This document shows, piece by piece, positions 35,979 to 47,530 of a stretch of 64,000 bases of DNA (position 1 is its first letter; the number at the start of each line of letters is the position of its first letter). The stretch is taken from NCBI GenBank assembly GCA_015680685.1, contig MNCI01005003.1:73743-137742 (forward strand), in the 5' to 3' direction. Origin of the DNA: Gnetum montanum. Taxonomy: Eukaryota > Streptophyta > Gnetopsida > Gnetales > Gnetaceae. The notes beneath the pieces were generated by a model. The model ran no database searches. It was not told the origin of the DNA and was given only the letters and a program-made list of their open reading frames with translations. Position numbers and translations under genes: made by a program.

Positions 35979-35998
35979 TTTGGTGCTAGGAGGACCTC
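35979..35998 (+). promoter_or_regulatory. putative primer-binding site of element A
   Basis: TTTTTGGTGCTAGGAGGACC lies 1-2 bases after the LTR end. It resembles the TTGGCGCxAGxAGG class of plant gypsy primer-binding sites once a CG to TG change is allowed. The tRNA is not assigned. Confidence 0.5.
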
Positions 35999-36309
35999 TA
36001 ACCAACTTCTTCACTAAAATCTATTGAGAAAATTCTCTATCTATAGTCTTCATTAGCCTACAAGTCCATCTAGTTTAACAAAAGTTTATTTTTTGTTTTT
36101 TAAAGTCCATCATATGTGCTGAAAACCCATTGTGTGGCCTTGTAACCCATGCCTTCTACAATAATCCTTAAGTTTATGTTTCTAAAATTCATTGTGCAAC
36201 ATAAGAATCAAGAATTTTTTAGCATTTTTAAAGTTCTTTTGGTCTTTCCTAAAAGCTAGCATATAATCTTAAAGCCAATATTATTCATAACAAATGATGG
36301 AAGTTTGTT

Positions 36310-36640
36310 TGGGTGTTACCAAACCCCATTTTGTGGCTCCATTTTGTGACCACAAAACCTATTGTGTGGTCACAAAATGCATCATGTGACCACAACATCC
36401 ATCATGTGGATAATTTCCCATTTGTACTCCAGGAGATACTTGAAATAAAACTTTTTGAAAGCTCACTTTGCGATTATAGTGTAGCTAGTCTCATACACTG
36501 GGACTTCCACATGCTAGGCAATATCACATGCTAAGACTCTAACATGTTGGGAAATCTCACACACTGAGACTTCCACACACTAGGTAGTTTCACACACTAA
36601 GGCTTCCACATGATAGAAAATGTCACAAGCTATGAAAGTC
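36310..36640. repeat. short tandem repeats in the element A leader
   Basis: From 36325 to about 36415 a word of the form CATTTTGTGACCACAAAAC/CATCATGTGACCACAACAT recurs every 18-20 bp. From about 36510 to 36640 a second repeat with CACATGCTA/CACACACTAGG and GACTTCCACA recurs about every 33 bp. The CACATGCTAGG word also recurs in the 190-bp array of the same element. Confidence 0.65.
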
Positions 36641-36786
36641 TTGCATGCTGAAGCTCCATAAACTGTGGTCCTTATATGCTACAAACTTGTAGCTTGTTTA
36701 AACATAAGAAACTTTAAAAGTATTTATCACTTGAATCAATTTTTAAGTTTTCTACATCAACTATTCTATCATAAAACATCACTTCC

Positions 36787-39715
36787 ATGGCCATCAACAA
36801 AGAATCTACTTGTGTAGATGACCCTAATGGCCCAACCATAGTGGAGTGTAGGGAGTTCCTTAAGTGGTTAGGAGTTATTTGTGTGCATTTAAACATTGAT
36901 GAGGAATACTATAACTTTATATGAATGAAAATACAAGCAATTTTGTACATCCCATGTAAAGAGTTTGACTCTAAGCATTACTATGAATTAACCTATAATG
37001 ATGGGAAGGAATACATCCCCTCCCCATATGACCACATTGAATAATCTAAATTTTACATATACCTATTAGCATAGTTCGTAAGTACAAATGAGGATGGTGA
37101 AATTAGTGAAAAGCTAGTTTAGAATCCCATCTTTTCCAATGATCTCTACTAGAGCTAATCATGTTCAACTCTCTATCTTCCATTTTAGTAGTGAAGCAAA
37201 CTCCTCCTATGACCTCCTTAAGCTCAAGTTTCCAACCCACTTCCTTGTTCACTTCACTATTCACCTTAGCATCCTTCATTATTATGCCTTAATCCCCACT
37301 ATTAATTCCCTCTATGCCTTGCCTCAACTTATTGAAGTTTTGGCTAGTCCTTCTTGTGGAATCCAAATTCCACACATGTTGCATAACCCATTTGTTTCCA
37401 ATAATCCCTTTGTTCTTCATGCCCCAGTGTAAACCTCATTTTCCATATTTAACCTTCCTAAAATGGTAGTTACAAGACCTTTTTAGTCTATATCATTTTG
37501 CATTCCATAACCACTAACTATTCAACAATAACAAGTGAAGCCCTTAGGAGCTCCACAATGTTTAGATCAAGCCTTCCAAATGATTCAAGGCCTTACTAAG
37601 AAGCTACAAAAACTAGAGGCCAAAATAATACAAATGGTAAAGGTTATGAACTTCTACTAGGATGATCCCATCAGCTCTACCATTCCCCAAATAATCTTAC
37701 CCATAGGCATGCCTATCCTAAACTTCACCAAATACAATGGTGAAGGAGATCCTAATGCACACCTTGTTACCTTCTAATCTAAGTGCTTCTTATTCCAAGC
37801 ATTATCTCATACAATACTACACATTTTTCCTATGTCCTTGATAGAAAAGAATTTGGATTATTACCAAACCTTACCTAATCTCCTTTCTAGATGACTTAAT
37901 AGCCTTGTTTGTCAACTGCATCAAATGCAACTTGAAGCTCAATACAATCCTTGACCAACTTATGAAAGTGAGGTAGGGCCACTCAAACCTATTCAAAGAT
38001 TCATTTAGATATGGAATGCAACACTCAATGAGATCCTTGAGTCCATCTCTAAGATCCACTCTTAGTTATCTTTAAAGAAGTTGGTTTCATCAAGTCAAAG
38101 CTTTACTATTTAGAATCTTACTCACTAAGCTAGGAATTTTCACAAATTAAGAGGTTGTGAAATCTAGCAACAATATACCCTATGTAGCCTACAAGAACCA
38201 TCATTCTAGTAGGGATAAGGATAAGATCAAACAAATGCAAACAACTATGGTTGTAGTATCCAATGATACGAAACAAGAAGAGAGGTAAAATTTTCCTCCA
38301 CACAAAGCATCTTTTGACTCATCTCAACCATCTACCTCCTATACTTCCAACAAGCCAAGATTAGATTTTGAGTGCAAGGATAGGTCTAAATATAGAAAGT
38401 TGTTCATGAAGTCCTCTAAGCTCCTAGAATAGTCACTTAAAGATAATCATATTCAACATAAGTAACTATCTAAGGAAGCTTGCAAAAGGTATGATCATCT
38501 TTGTGACATACCAAGAGATTCAACAATAGCAACTAAAGATGATCCAAAACTATCAGAGTACTTTAGGCTTGATAGGTTCTGCCATTATCATCAACTAGCT
38601 AGTCGTTATACCAATTTTTGCATAGCCCTCAAAGATGATCTCTAGACAATGATTGACCATGGAGAGATAGTGCTAAATGAGCCCAACTCTCTAGAATGCA
38701 ATAATAAATCTTACATCATCATCTCATTTATAGCAACCAAATGGTCTAGTCCTCCTAGGGAACCATTTGTTATCAAGGTACCACCAGCTAATACCTGGTC
38801 CCAAAACCTAAAGCCTAGAGAACCCTTCATTATACAAGTACCACCACCTTTTCCCCTTAAAGAGAATTTTTTTGTACACATCCCTCCTTTGGTGACATCA
38901 ACATCATGAGCTAAGAAAAACATTATTGACCATTGTAAGGCTAGGTAACCTTTCATTTTTAGGGTTCCTTTATCATCTATAAGCAAAATTATGATAGCTC
39001 ATGACCAAGGCTTGCCTATTGTGGCTAATAACTTAATGGTTAAAAATAATCCATTACAACAGTGATAAAAGCAACCTACCATCAAACCAACAACTAAGCT
39101 TACTTAAGGTGGCCAACAACAAGAGGCTTGGAAGCAAGCCAATCCCCTAAAATTGATACCAAGATTAGCTCCACCCATAAGCAAGGGGTCCAAATAACAT
39201 ATGCTAAGAGATGAGCCAAAAATGCAATGGAGAATGAAGGAAATCAAGGTTACCAAGGTTGCAAGATCACATGTCAATAAAAAGAATTTCCTTGTAACAA
39301 TGGAACAAGCTAAATAGTCACTGAAACAAAGAAACATGTCATTGAACCTATACGATCTCTTCAATATTTCTTCAATAAAGAATCCATTCACTTGGTCATG
39401 GAGTGAACTTTGCTTGGTCAAGAAAAACATCAACCTATGCTCACCTTTCATGAAAATTAAGGAGGATCCATGGAATAAAGAAGTGCTATCTACCCCTCTC
39501 CTCATTACTATACATGTTGGCAAGTATAAGGTTCATCATATCCATGTTAACAATAGGACAGTAACTAATGTGGTATCATTTAATGTTGTTATGAAACTAG
39601 GCATGACTGAAAATGTCCAAGAAACCTCTACCTCCATGCTTATTTCATTCAGCAAATCATGAGTAGTGATTTGATGTTCTATCTCCTTGAATTTTGTAGC
39701 TGGGGAACAATTTCT
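36787..39715 (+). pseudogene. element A Gag and start of protease
   Basis: The N-terminus reads MAINKESTCVDDPNGPT, aligned with MASNQDAICVSNPKDPA of element B. The Gag core near 37710 has LNFTKYNGEGDPNAHLVTF. Peptide repeats REPFVIKVP and REPFIIQVPPP lie at 38755-38850. At 38571-38640 a C/H motif RFCHYHQLASRYTNFCIALK matches the CxxHxxxxHxTxxCxxLK motif known between Gag and protease in plant gypsy elements. Protease begins near 39470 with VLSTPLLITIHVGKYKVHH; the catalytic position reads HVNNRT, so Asp is lost. The frame stops at 39659, and the coding homology is cut at 39715 by element B and continues at 51689. Many stops; dead. Confidence 0.82.
39711..39715. repeat. left target-site duplication of element B (TTTCT)
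   Basis: Immediately precedes TGAAACACC. The right copy at 51689-51693 is TTTCC. The uninterrupted homologue in element B (44169-44173, inside AGTAGTTTCCCACATC) shows TTTCC once, confirming the insertion site. Confidence 0.8.
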
Positions 39716-41047
39716 TGAAACACCATCAAAATTGCATGTTGTAACCTTTTTAACATTGTAATCCTCATTCCATGAAACCTAAGGCTAAAAATTCATTGTA
39801 AAATGTGAAGATTTCAATCCAAGAGATGTAATTTTCACATAATTTAGCTTTGGGGGCTCAAAAAATGCCTCATAAGTGATCAAAGCCTCAATCCCTAAGT
39901 GAAAAAAGCCATATCATGCCTATATTTGGGCTTGGTGGGTTAAATATTCCTTTGGGACTGCCAAATTGGCATTTTGATGGGTATTGTGGTGGGGANGGAG
40001 GAGGTATAAGTTCTTCACCCCCAGCATTGCTCTAGCATGGTCTAGAATTTCAGCATTGCTCTAACTCTAGCATTCATCCTACACTTCAGCATTACTATTC
40101 AAAGGCCCAGCATAGGTGGAAGAAGTGAGCATGGCTAAAATTCCCATTTGCTATTTTTAGTAAATGGAATGATGTTGATGTCATATGGGTATCAAAATTT
40201 ACCATACATAGTAACCCTATTGGATTTGACCACCTACAATAACTGTATGCTATAGAAATCTATCAATAATTAAGCAAGAATTTTCAATGAAACTTATGGC
40301 CATTGAAACATATATAGCTCAAACCTAAACATCATAAAAAGGTTTCACGCTTTTTCATTTTTGGCCATATTTTTGCATTCAAGAGCTTTGGCAAACATGC
40401 ACACACAAAGCTTCTTGAATCACCTACATTGTGGAACCTACAACCATTATAGCCATTGCTTGACCCCCCACCCCAATATTGTGTGAATTTTTGCACCGAT
40501 GCTAAGCATCTAGGCATCAAGACTCCCATCATGGCTCTTTTGACCAACCAAAAACCCTTCACACATCTCATCCCCTGTACATCATTAATGTTGTAGATTT
40601 GCAAAGGAGAGTAGCAAGGTTCAATAGCATTAGGCATTGCAAAACATATATATCGTGGAGTTGACTATGGCATTCATAGCCACTAGTTTCAAAAAACTCT
40701 AATCCCTATCAAAGTGAACCCCCTTTGCTACCTTGGGCACAATCTTGTATACATTTCTAAACTTTTTCTTTATTTTTATAATAAATTTTAAAGGTTTGTT
40801 TTGTTGTGCAAGTTTGATTCATTTTGTTTATTATTTTGTGCATTTATTTTCTCAAATTTGCATTACATTTTAATTTTTTATTTACCCTTATTTGACCCTC
40901 CTTAAGTCTCTAGGTGATCTATTGGACCATCTAGGGTACTTGGGATCTTGGTTTCCATAGAGGCGCTTGGAATCTAGGGTCAAGACTGTAGCACCCAAAC
41001 CTTCAATTTTCCAAGACTGTAGCACAAAAAATTCTTGAAAGTTTTAC
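39716..41047 (+). repeat. 5' LTR of element B
   Basis: Begins TGAAACACCATCAAAATTGC and aligns with 50300-51688 through CATCCCATGAAACC-like, ATATCATGCCTATATTT, AGCATTGCTCTAGCATGG, TTTCATTTTTGGCCATATTT and AAGCTTCTTGAATCACCTAC. AGCATT(G/A)CT words recur at 40020-40100. The 3' edge is decayed; 41047 is an alignment estimate. A single N occurs at 39996. Confidence 0.82.
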
Positions 41048-41129
41048 TAAAAATAGTAAAAAGTCAAAATAACATTTGTTGATAATGTCTTTCAGTTGAT
41101 CAACCATCTTGCTCCTTAACTTGATAAAT

Positions 41130-42750
41130 ATGGCATCCAACCAAGATGCAATTTGTGTCTCTAACCCAAAAGACCCAGCAAACATAGAACAAAGACAATT
41201 ACTTAGGCAAAGAGGGAAAAATCTAGATGTCACAACCATTAATGAGGAATTCTACAACTTCCTCTATGCCAAGATACAAGCTAGTATATTGATACCATGC
41301 TCTAAATTTGAAATTAAGTGTTAATTCAAAATCATACACCGATATGAAAAAGAATACATCCCATCTCTTTATGACCAAATCCCCCTCACCAACTTTTGTG
41401 CACAAATGCTCATAAAAATCATAAAGATTAATGATTTTAGTAAGGGAATTAGCTCAAAGGATCTTCAAGAAGAGGAAGATGAGTTTGAAGTCAAACATGA
41501 GCCTAATATCTTCATTGGAAGTCTTTTCTAATATTTAGCTCCTCAAACCACTGCATCCAACTCCATGTTTCTTACCTCATTAATGGAAAACATTTCTCAA
41601 CAAAACATCCCTCCTATCCATCCAACCATGTTTGGGTCGCCATATACTAGATATAACTCATTTCTTAATCCACCTCCATATTCTCATTGATGTTCTTAGC
41701 TAAACAACCTAACTCTGTTCATCCAGTCTCAGTGAATTCTCCCTCGCCATGTCCATTTGTCATATTGGTGGGATTCTCATTAGGACTTCAAGAAACACAA
41801 GTCTCTCATACTCCTTTTGTCCCCTTCATATCACAAGTCCCAACTCAAAACTCTTTCTCCCTATTCAACTGATCTACAATAGTGATCACCCAACCTCTTC
41901 CATCTATAACAATATCCATCACATAGTCCCACGCCTCTCAACTTTCTTATCAATCATCAACAAAAACACTACATTCCATGGAGATGCCCCAAGGCTTTAA
42001 TCAAGCCTTTCAAATGGTCCAAGACCTTAATGAAAAGCTATGAAAACTTAATGCCAATACAACTCTATTGATTAAGGTTTTAGACTTTTACCAAGATCAT
42101 CCTATAACTCCTATGGTGCCTCAAGTGACCTTACCCACTGACATGCCCTTTCTAAACTTTACCAAATACAATGGTGAAGGGAATCCTAATGCACATCTAT
42201 TCACCTTTCGATTGGAGTGCCTCTTTTTACAAACTTTGACTCATACGATACTATGGATTTTCCCATGTCTCTCAAAGGTAAGGCTCTAGATTGGTACTGA
42301 ATTTTGCATAGAGGTTCCATATGTTTCCTTGATGACTTGATTAACCAATTTGTTAATCACTTGAGATACAACTTAAAGCTAGATGTCATGTTGGATCAAC
42401 TGATGAAGGTGAAGTAGAGGCCACTTAAACCAGTCAACAGATTCATTAAGAGATGGAACTTAATACTTAACAAGATTCCAAATAGTATTGCTAAAACTCA
42501 CTTCTTGGTCATCTACAAGGAAGTAGTAAATGACTCTATCAAGCTAAAGCTTTACTACATAGAGCCCCAGTCACTAAGCCAAGCCTTCTCGCAAACTAAG
42601 AACATCAAGAAGGTAGTTAAGGCAAGCAAAGACCTAGCCTATATGGCCTATAAAAATCAACATGTGAGGAGGGATAGCAATAAAACCAAGCAAGAACATA
42701 CAACTGTGGCTTCCATGGAAAAAGACTCAAAACAAGAAGAGAGGTAGGAA
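41130..42750 (+). pseudogene. element B Gag
   Basis: Starts MASNQDAICVSNPKDPA and stays open to about 41324. After short shifts it includes EKEYIPSLYDQI, the Pro-rich stretch with PFVPFISQVP near 41815-41850, then LPTDMPFLNFTKYNGEGN (42137 on), a Gag core with FDDLINQFV-like and YNLKLDVMLDQLMKVK (about 42330-42415), PVNRFIKRWNLILNKIP, and an intact 80-codon stretch 42505-42747 beginning MVIYKEVVNDSIKLKLYY. The retrotransposon-gag assignment is firm. At least three frame breaks and several stops separate these parts. The leader between LTR and ATG is only about 80 bp, against 810 bp in element A. Confidence 0.83.
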
Positions 42751-43787
42751 TTACCATCACATAACACATCTTCCAACTCATCCCAACTATCCACTTCCTA
42801 TGTCCCTAATTAACCAAGACCAAGCTTTGGATGGAAGTATAGGCCTAAGTACACTAGGTTACAGATGAAGCCCTCTAAGATTCTAGAATAATTGCTTAAA
42901 GACAAGCATATATAACATAAGAAAATTTTTGAAGAGGCTTGTAAGAGGTAAGATAATCCTTGTAACATAGCTAGAGACCCAATGATAGCTTCCAAAGTAC
43001 TTCATACTAGATAGTTATTTCCATTATCATCAAATGGCTAGTCATGACACTAATTTTTGCCTAGCATTAAAGGATAACCTCCAAAATATGATAGATCATA
43101 GATAGTTGATGTTGAATGAGCCTAACTATCCAAGTCCCAATAATAAATCATTCATAGAAACCAAATAGTATAATCCTCCCAGGATATTTTTCGTCATCAA
43201 AGTACCATCATATCCCTAAAAGGCAAAGCCTAGCGAGCCAATTTGTCATATGGGTACCACCTCCTTTGACCCCTAAGAATTCTTTCATCATATGTGTCCC
43301 CCTCGTAGTGGCTTTAATATCACAATGCAATCAACAAGTTACTAATCCCTCAAAGCTTGGGGAGCCATTTTTTATCTAGGTTCCTCCACCTTGAACAAGT
43401 AAAATCATAATAACCCATGACCAAAGCCCACCTATACTAGCCCACAACTTAGAGAGGTTAGTAAGAAATCATCATCACAATGATGGAAAAAGAAACTTGT
43501 CACTAAAAAAATAAATAAGCCCATTGAAGATAACCCACCTAGACCCATACCAAGCTCAACTACACCCGTGGACAAGGGGCTAAGGCAGATGCACTAAAAC
43601 CTAAGTCACAAACTCTAGGAAGGATGAAGGGTGTTAGAACCACTAAGGCTAAAGCATCACACACTAAAGGAAAGAATTTCCTTACAATAATGAAGAAATT
43701 AAAATGGTCCCCCAAAAAAATAACACATCACCAAGCCTATAAAACTTGTTCATGACTTCTCTTTCTCACAAAGATGTAGTAGCTTAG
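42751..43787 (+). pseudogene. element B Gag C-terminal region and linker
   Basis: A frame near 43015-43130 reads YHQMASHDTNFCLALKDNLQ, matching the C/H motif of element A at 38571-38640, with the first Cys replaced. Degraded copies of the PF(V/I)xKVP peptide follow near 43185-43265. The linker keeps the Pro-rich PRPIPSSTTPVDKGLR near 43540. Confidence 0.65.
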
Positions 43788-44420
43788 GTGTTAACCTCTA
43801 TCCTTGCAAGCAAAGACATGCCAGCCAACAAGGAATCAATTCACTCTATCATTGAGCAAGCTTCACTTAGGGAAAACAAGCATAAACTAATGCTCAACTT
43901 TTGTGACATTGAGATAAATATTAACTCTAGAAATGAAGAAGTACTATCTACTCCTCTCCTTATCACTATAAGAGTTGGCAGATACAAGGTTCACTGTGTT
44001 CATGTGGATGATGGAGTAGCTAGGAATGTGATACCATATTCCATTGTTGACAAGGTAGGCTTAACCAAGAATATCCAGGGGACCAATATCTTAGCACTTA
44101 ATTCATTTAATGGGTCATGAGTAGCTATACATGGCTCTATTTCCTTGGATTTCATAGCTAGAGAGTAGTTTCCCACATCTACCAACTTCCTAGTGGTTGA
44201 ATAGACACTTGGCTTAAACTTGATCCTAGGAAGGCCATGGATAGCTAAGCTCTATGCAGTCTCATCCCATATACATTAGGAGATTCACTTACCCTATGAG
44301 GGAGGAAAATTTATTATTCATAGATATAATGTATTGCTACCTTTGGTTAACTATGTCAACATCTACCAACATTTAGAGATGAAGTTTCAAGAGAAAACTC
44401 ATAACACTTAAACTAGGACC
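43788..44420 (+). pseudogene. element B retroviral-type aspartic protease
   Basis: The open part 43788-44120 encodes VLSTPLLITIRVGRYKVHC, then VHVDDGVARNVIPYSIVDKV, where DDG stands at the catalytic D-S/T-G position. After a stop come FNGS.VAIHGSISLDFIA, FPTSTNFLVVE, LGLNLILGRPWIAKLYAV (the ILGRPW flap-end motif typical of these proteases) and EIHLPYEGGKFIIH. Acting as Gag-processing enzyme is the known family role. Three stops lie after the catalytic site. No RT follows, which is unusual for a gypsy element. Confidence 0.82.
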
Positions 44421-44714
44421 ACCAACAATAAAGATAATAATGATGCTAGCAACATCAACTCTACAACATGAAGTGACCAACAAAAATGTTTACAAATTTC
44501 TATAATTAACAAGAAAGGTGGTAAACATAAAGTTGTGTCAAAAGAATTCCTTGACCTCTCAAAGGTTGAACAAAAAATTCATAGTAAACACATTTTTACT
44601 TCTTTTGGTAATGGTTTTTTGTTTACGTTTGCAACATTATATCATGCTTTATGGTTGGTTTTAGTCTTATATGCTCTTTTGAGAGCATTCCATACTTTCT
44701 AGGCAAGTATGGGT

Positions 44715-44906
44715 CATGGCCTGCCAAGGCCTAAAACTAGCAATATCATGGCCTACCAAGGCCTAAAATTGGCAATATCATGATTTGCCAAGGCCTAAAA
44801 CAAGCAATATCATGGTACACCAAGTCCTAAAAATGGAAATGTTATACCCCACTAAGGCCTAAAACTAGGAACCTTATTTCCTACTAGGGACTAAAACTGG
44901 TTAGCA
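44715..44906 (+). repeat. 32-bp minisatellite, six units
   Basis: Six units of 32 bp with the core CCAAGGCCTAAAACTAGCAA; the first three are nearly identical. The same repeat follows protease in element A (52173-52332) and, reversed, in element C (10440-10640). Further partial units occur at 48490-48560 and 48790-48880 within element B. Confidence 0.85.
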
Positions 44907-47215
44907 TAACAAACTCTTCTTTTTGTTCCTTTATCAACATTGTAGCCAATCTACCTGTTAACATCATATGCAAATTTACTTCTATGCATATATCTTGGTT
45001 TACAATTATCATTATGACACATTTTATCTACTAATTTTAGTTTATGAATTTATTAGATTTACCATCTATGTTTATATGAAACATATAAAACATAGGAATC
45101 TAAAACTAACACATAGCCATAGTCACACTATGTGACAATAATCAAAGAATACCAAAATGCCCTTATATCTATGGCCATGTCTACACTATGCAACATATAA
45201 CCACATGAATAATACATTGTCATTATGACCTTTGTAATCAAATGGAAAATATTATAAAAACAACAAAGAAAAGCATAGTAGGGTGTAATTGGTCCCGTAG
45301 TAGCCAAAGTTAAGGAATAAGGGGGAGAGGAAAGATCATCATCTACATCATAGTCAATCATTGTTGTAGCCTAGATCCTATAGACAACAAAAAATGCATG
45401 TAGTTAGTGATCATAATAATAAGAAATCCTAATTACAAAACGCAAGATTATACATTCATAAAAAAAAGGGAGCATTCCATGATTTTAATGTTAAAATGAA
45501 AAAAAATTGACATTGAATTTCTTCGCAACAATTTTGACCAAGTTGTCAATTATGCATTCAGTGCATCATGTGTTTGTATCCTTTAGACTTGTATGAAAGA
45601 TCTTACCATTACTAAAACAATCATCCATTAAATAAACAATTTTCATTTAAATATCTAGGAAACCATTTAATATAGATGAATTCCAAGTCATGAAAATTTA
45701 ATACAAATGAATGACCTGAAAGCAACTTTCATATGTTCTTCCACTCATATAGATGTTCTCAAATTGATGTTTAAAAAACAAAACCAAATACTTAAGAACA
45801 CATGGGTAGTTGTGTTATGGCCATAAAAACAAGACATTTTTTGACAATACAATCTCCATGTAATGGATTTTCAAAGGAATAACATGGTAGTCAAGCCACC
45901 AAAAAGGAGAAAAAATGGCACCTAAAGATATTTATGTATCCAATTCCACAAAAAATTTCTATGATATAAGAAATGAATCTCCTATCTTCTGTGGCATTCA
46001 TGTCTGAAAAGTGTTAGATTCTAGGTGAATTTATCTCAATTTCTAGCCTGTAAGCTTCAAATCACATCTACCATTAATTTGTCAAAGCTTTGAGCAAGGC
46101 ATGCTTGTTGATCAAGGGGGTGAAAAGCAACACAAAAAATTACACACAAGAGTATTACAAAATGATTATGTAAAATATAATTTTTTGAATAGTAAATAAA
46201 ATGGTGAAATATCTAAGAATTACCTAAGAAGCCAATATCTAAGCCTTCAAATCATTGAAAACCTACAAGATCACTCTTAGTTAGAAATTCCTTGAACTTG
46301 AAATGAAATTTTAATTATTTATTGTTAAATGCAACTAGTTGGAGATGGAAAAGTAATAACATTACACACATGAGTCTTAAGTAAGAATGAACCCAAAATA
46401 TGTTTGAATTGAAAGACAAGAAAAATCCAAAGAGATAATCATTAGGGTAGAATTAGAAAAATAGATCAAATCTCATCTCAAAATCCCTTCCAAAGTTCAT
46501 GTTCCTATCATTAACGCATTTATACCCAACAAACAGATAGTCATGACCAACACTCATTAGTACTTGCTAATCTAAAATTCAAAATTTAATAGCATTAGCT
46601 ATTTTATTGTTCTGTATCTTTTTTAATTCAATTCCCACATAAATAATCATGTGCTTAGCATAAATATTTTTCATCTAACTCATGCTCATTATTTATGAGA
46701 GATGTTGACCTACTACATCATCACTTCCCCATGCTCATTGTTCATGCCATCATTTGTGTCACTTGCAGCTTTACCTACTATGCAACCTTATTTGGTAGCA
46801 TCAGACCCTATCATGCACTGCTAGTGATCTTTGCTCTCTATTATGTGTTCTACTTTCTCTTTCCTTCTTGTATCGCTACTATTGTGAGAGAGAGAATGAG
46901 CATCATAGGCTCTATTCTAGTCTGATTCTATTCTTGGTTCAATTTGGTTTGGTTTGGTTTGCATTGCTGTTATATTTTGTGGTCAAAGGATTGAAGGGAA
47001 TGAATGTGTTTTTTGTGTTTTAGGTTTAGCATTCAAAACAAATTCTGAGCTAAGTTAATGACAGCCACAATGAATAGAAAATGTGTCTAGGCAATAGTGC
47101 CCACCACGCTGTTGCTTGCTCTTACCTTGGCCTTAGCCTTGGCTATGGCCATGGACATAGAGGTGCTCTTTGGAGATGCTAGAGCCAACCTTAGTTGGAG
47201 TTTCATCTCTCACAC
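44907..47215. other. element B tail, first part
   Basis: No RT or integrase found. The minus strand at 45361-45128 has an open acidic/Pro start (MIDYDVDDDLSSPPYS) that may correspond to the last exon of the antisense pseudogene of element C, but the similarity is weak. The rest is AT-rich and unassigned. Confidence 0.35.
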
Positions 47216-47246
47216 TTAAATACCACTAAACTCCACACTAGTTAGC

Positions 47247-47530
47247 ATGGTTACCATAAATGGCAACCATGCCAGAGCCATGCTAGCTAGCATGGTTTCT
47301 AGAAATGGAAACCATGCTGGAGCCACACTATTCAGTGTGGTTGCTAGAAATGGAAATAACATTGAAGCCATGTTGTCCAACATAGTCACTGAAAATGGAA
47401 ACCATACTAGAGCCACATTGACCAACATGGTTATTGAAAATGACAATCATGCTTGCCTACACTAGCCAACATGATCACTAGAATTAGCAAACCTTTGCTA
47501 GCCCATGCTAGTTAGTGTGGTTTGCACCAA
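47247..47530. repeat. 45-bp tandem repeat, about six units
   Basis: Each unit is exactly 45 bp, of the form ATGGTTxCTAGAAATGGAAACC followed by ATGCTAGAGCCA and CTAGCTAGC-like. Units contain short inverted words (CATGCTAGCTAGCATGG). Because 45 is divisible by 3 and the unit lacks stops, both strands stay open (47247-47465 plus, 47446-47216 minus), which mimics genes. Confidence 0.88.

Noticed and set aside
39104-39523. 139-codon minus-strand frame
   Set aside because: Antisense shadow of the gag-protease of element A.
47216-47465. Open frames on both strands at the 45-bp array
   Set aside because: Produced by a stop-free repeat whose unit is divisible by three.
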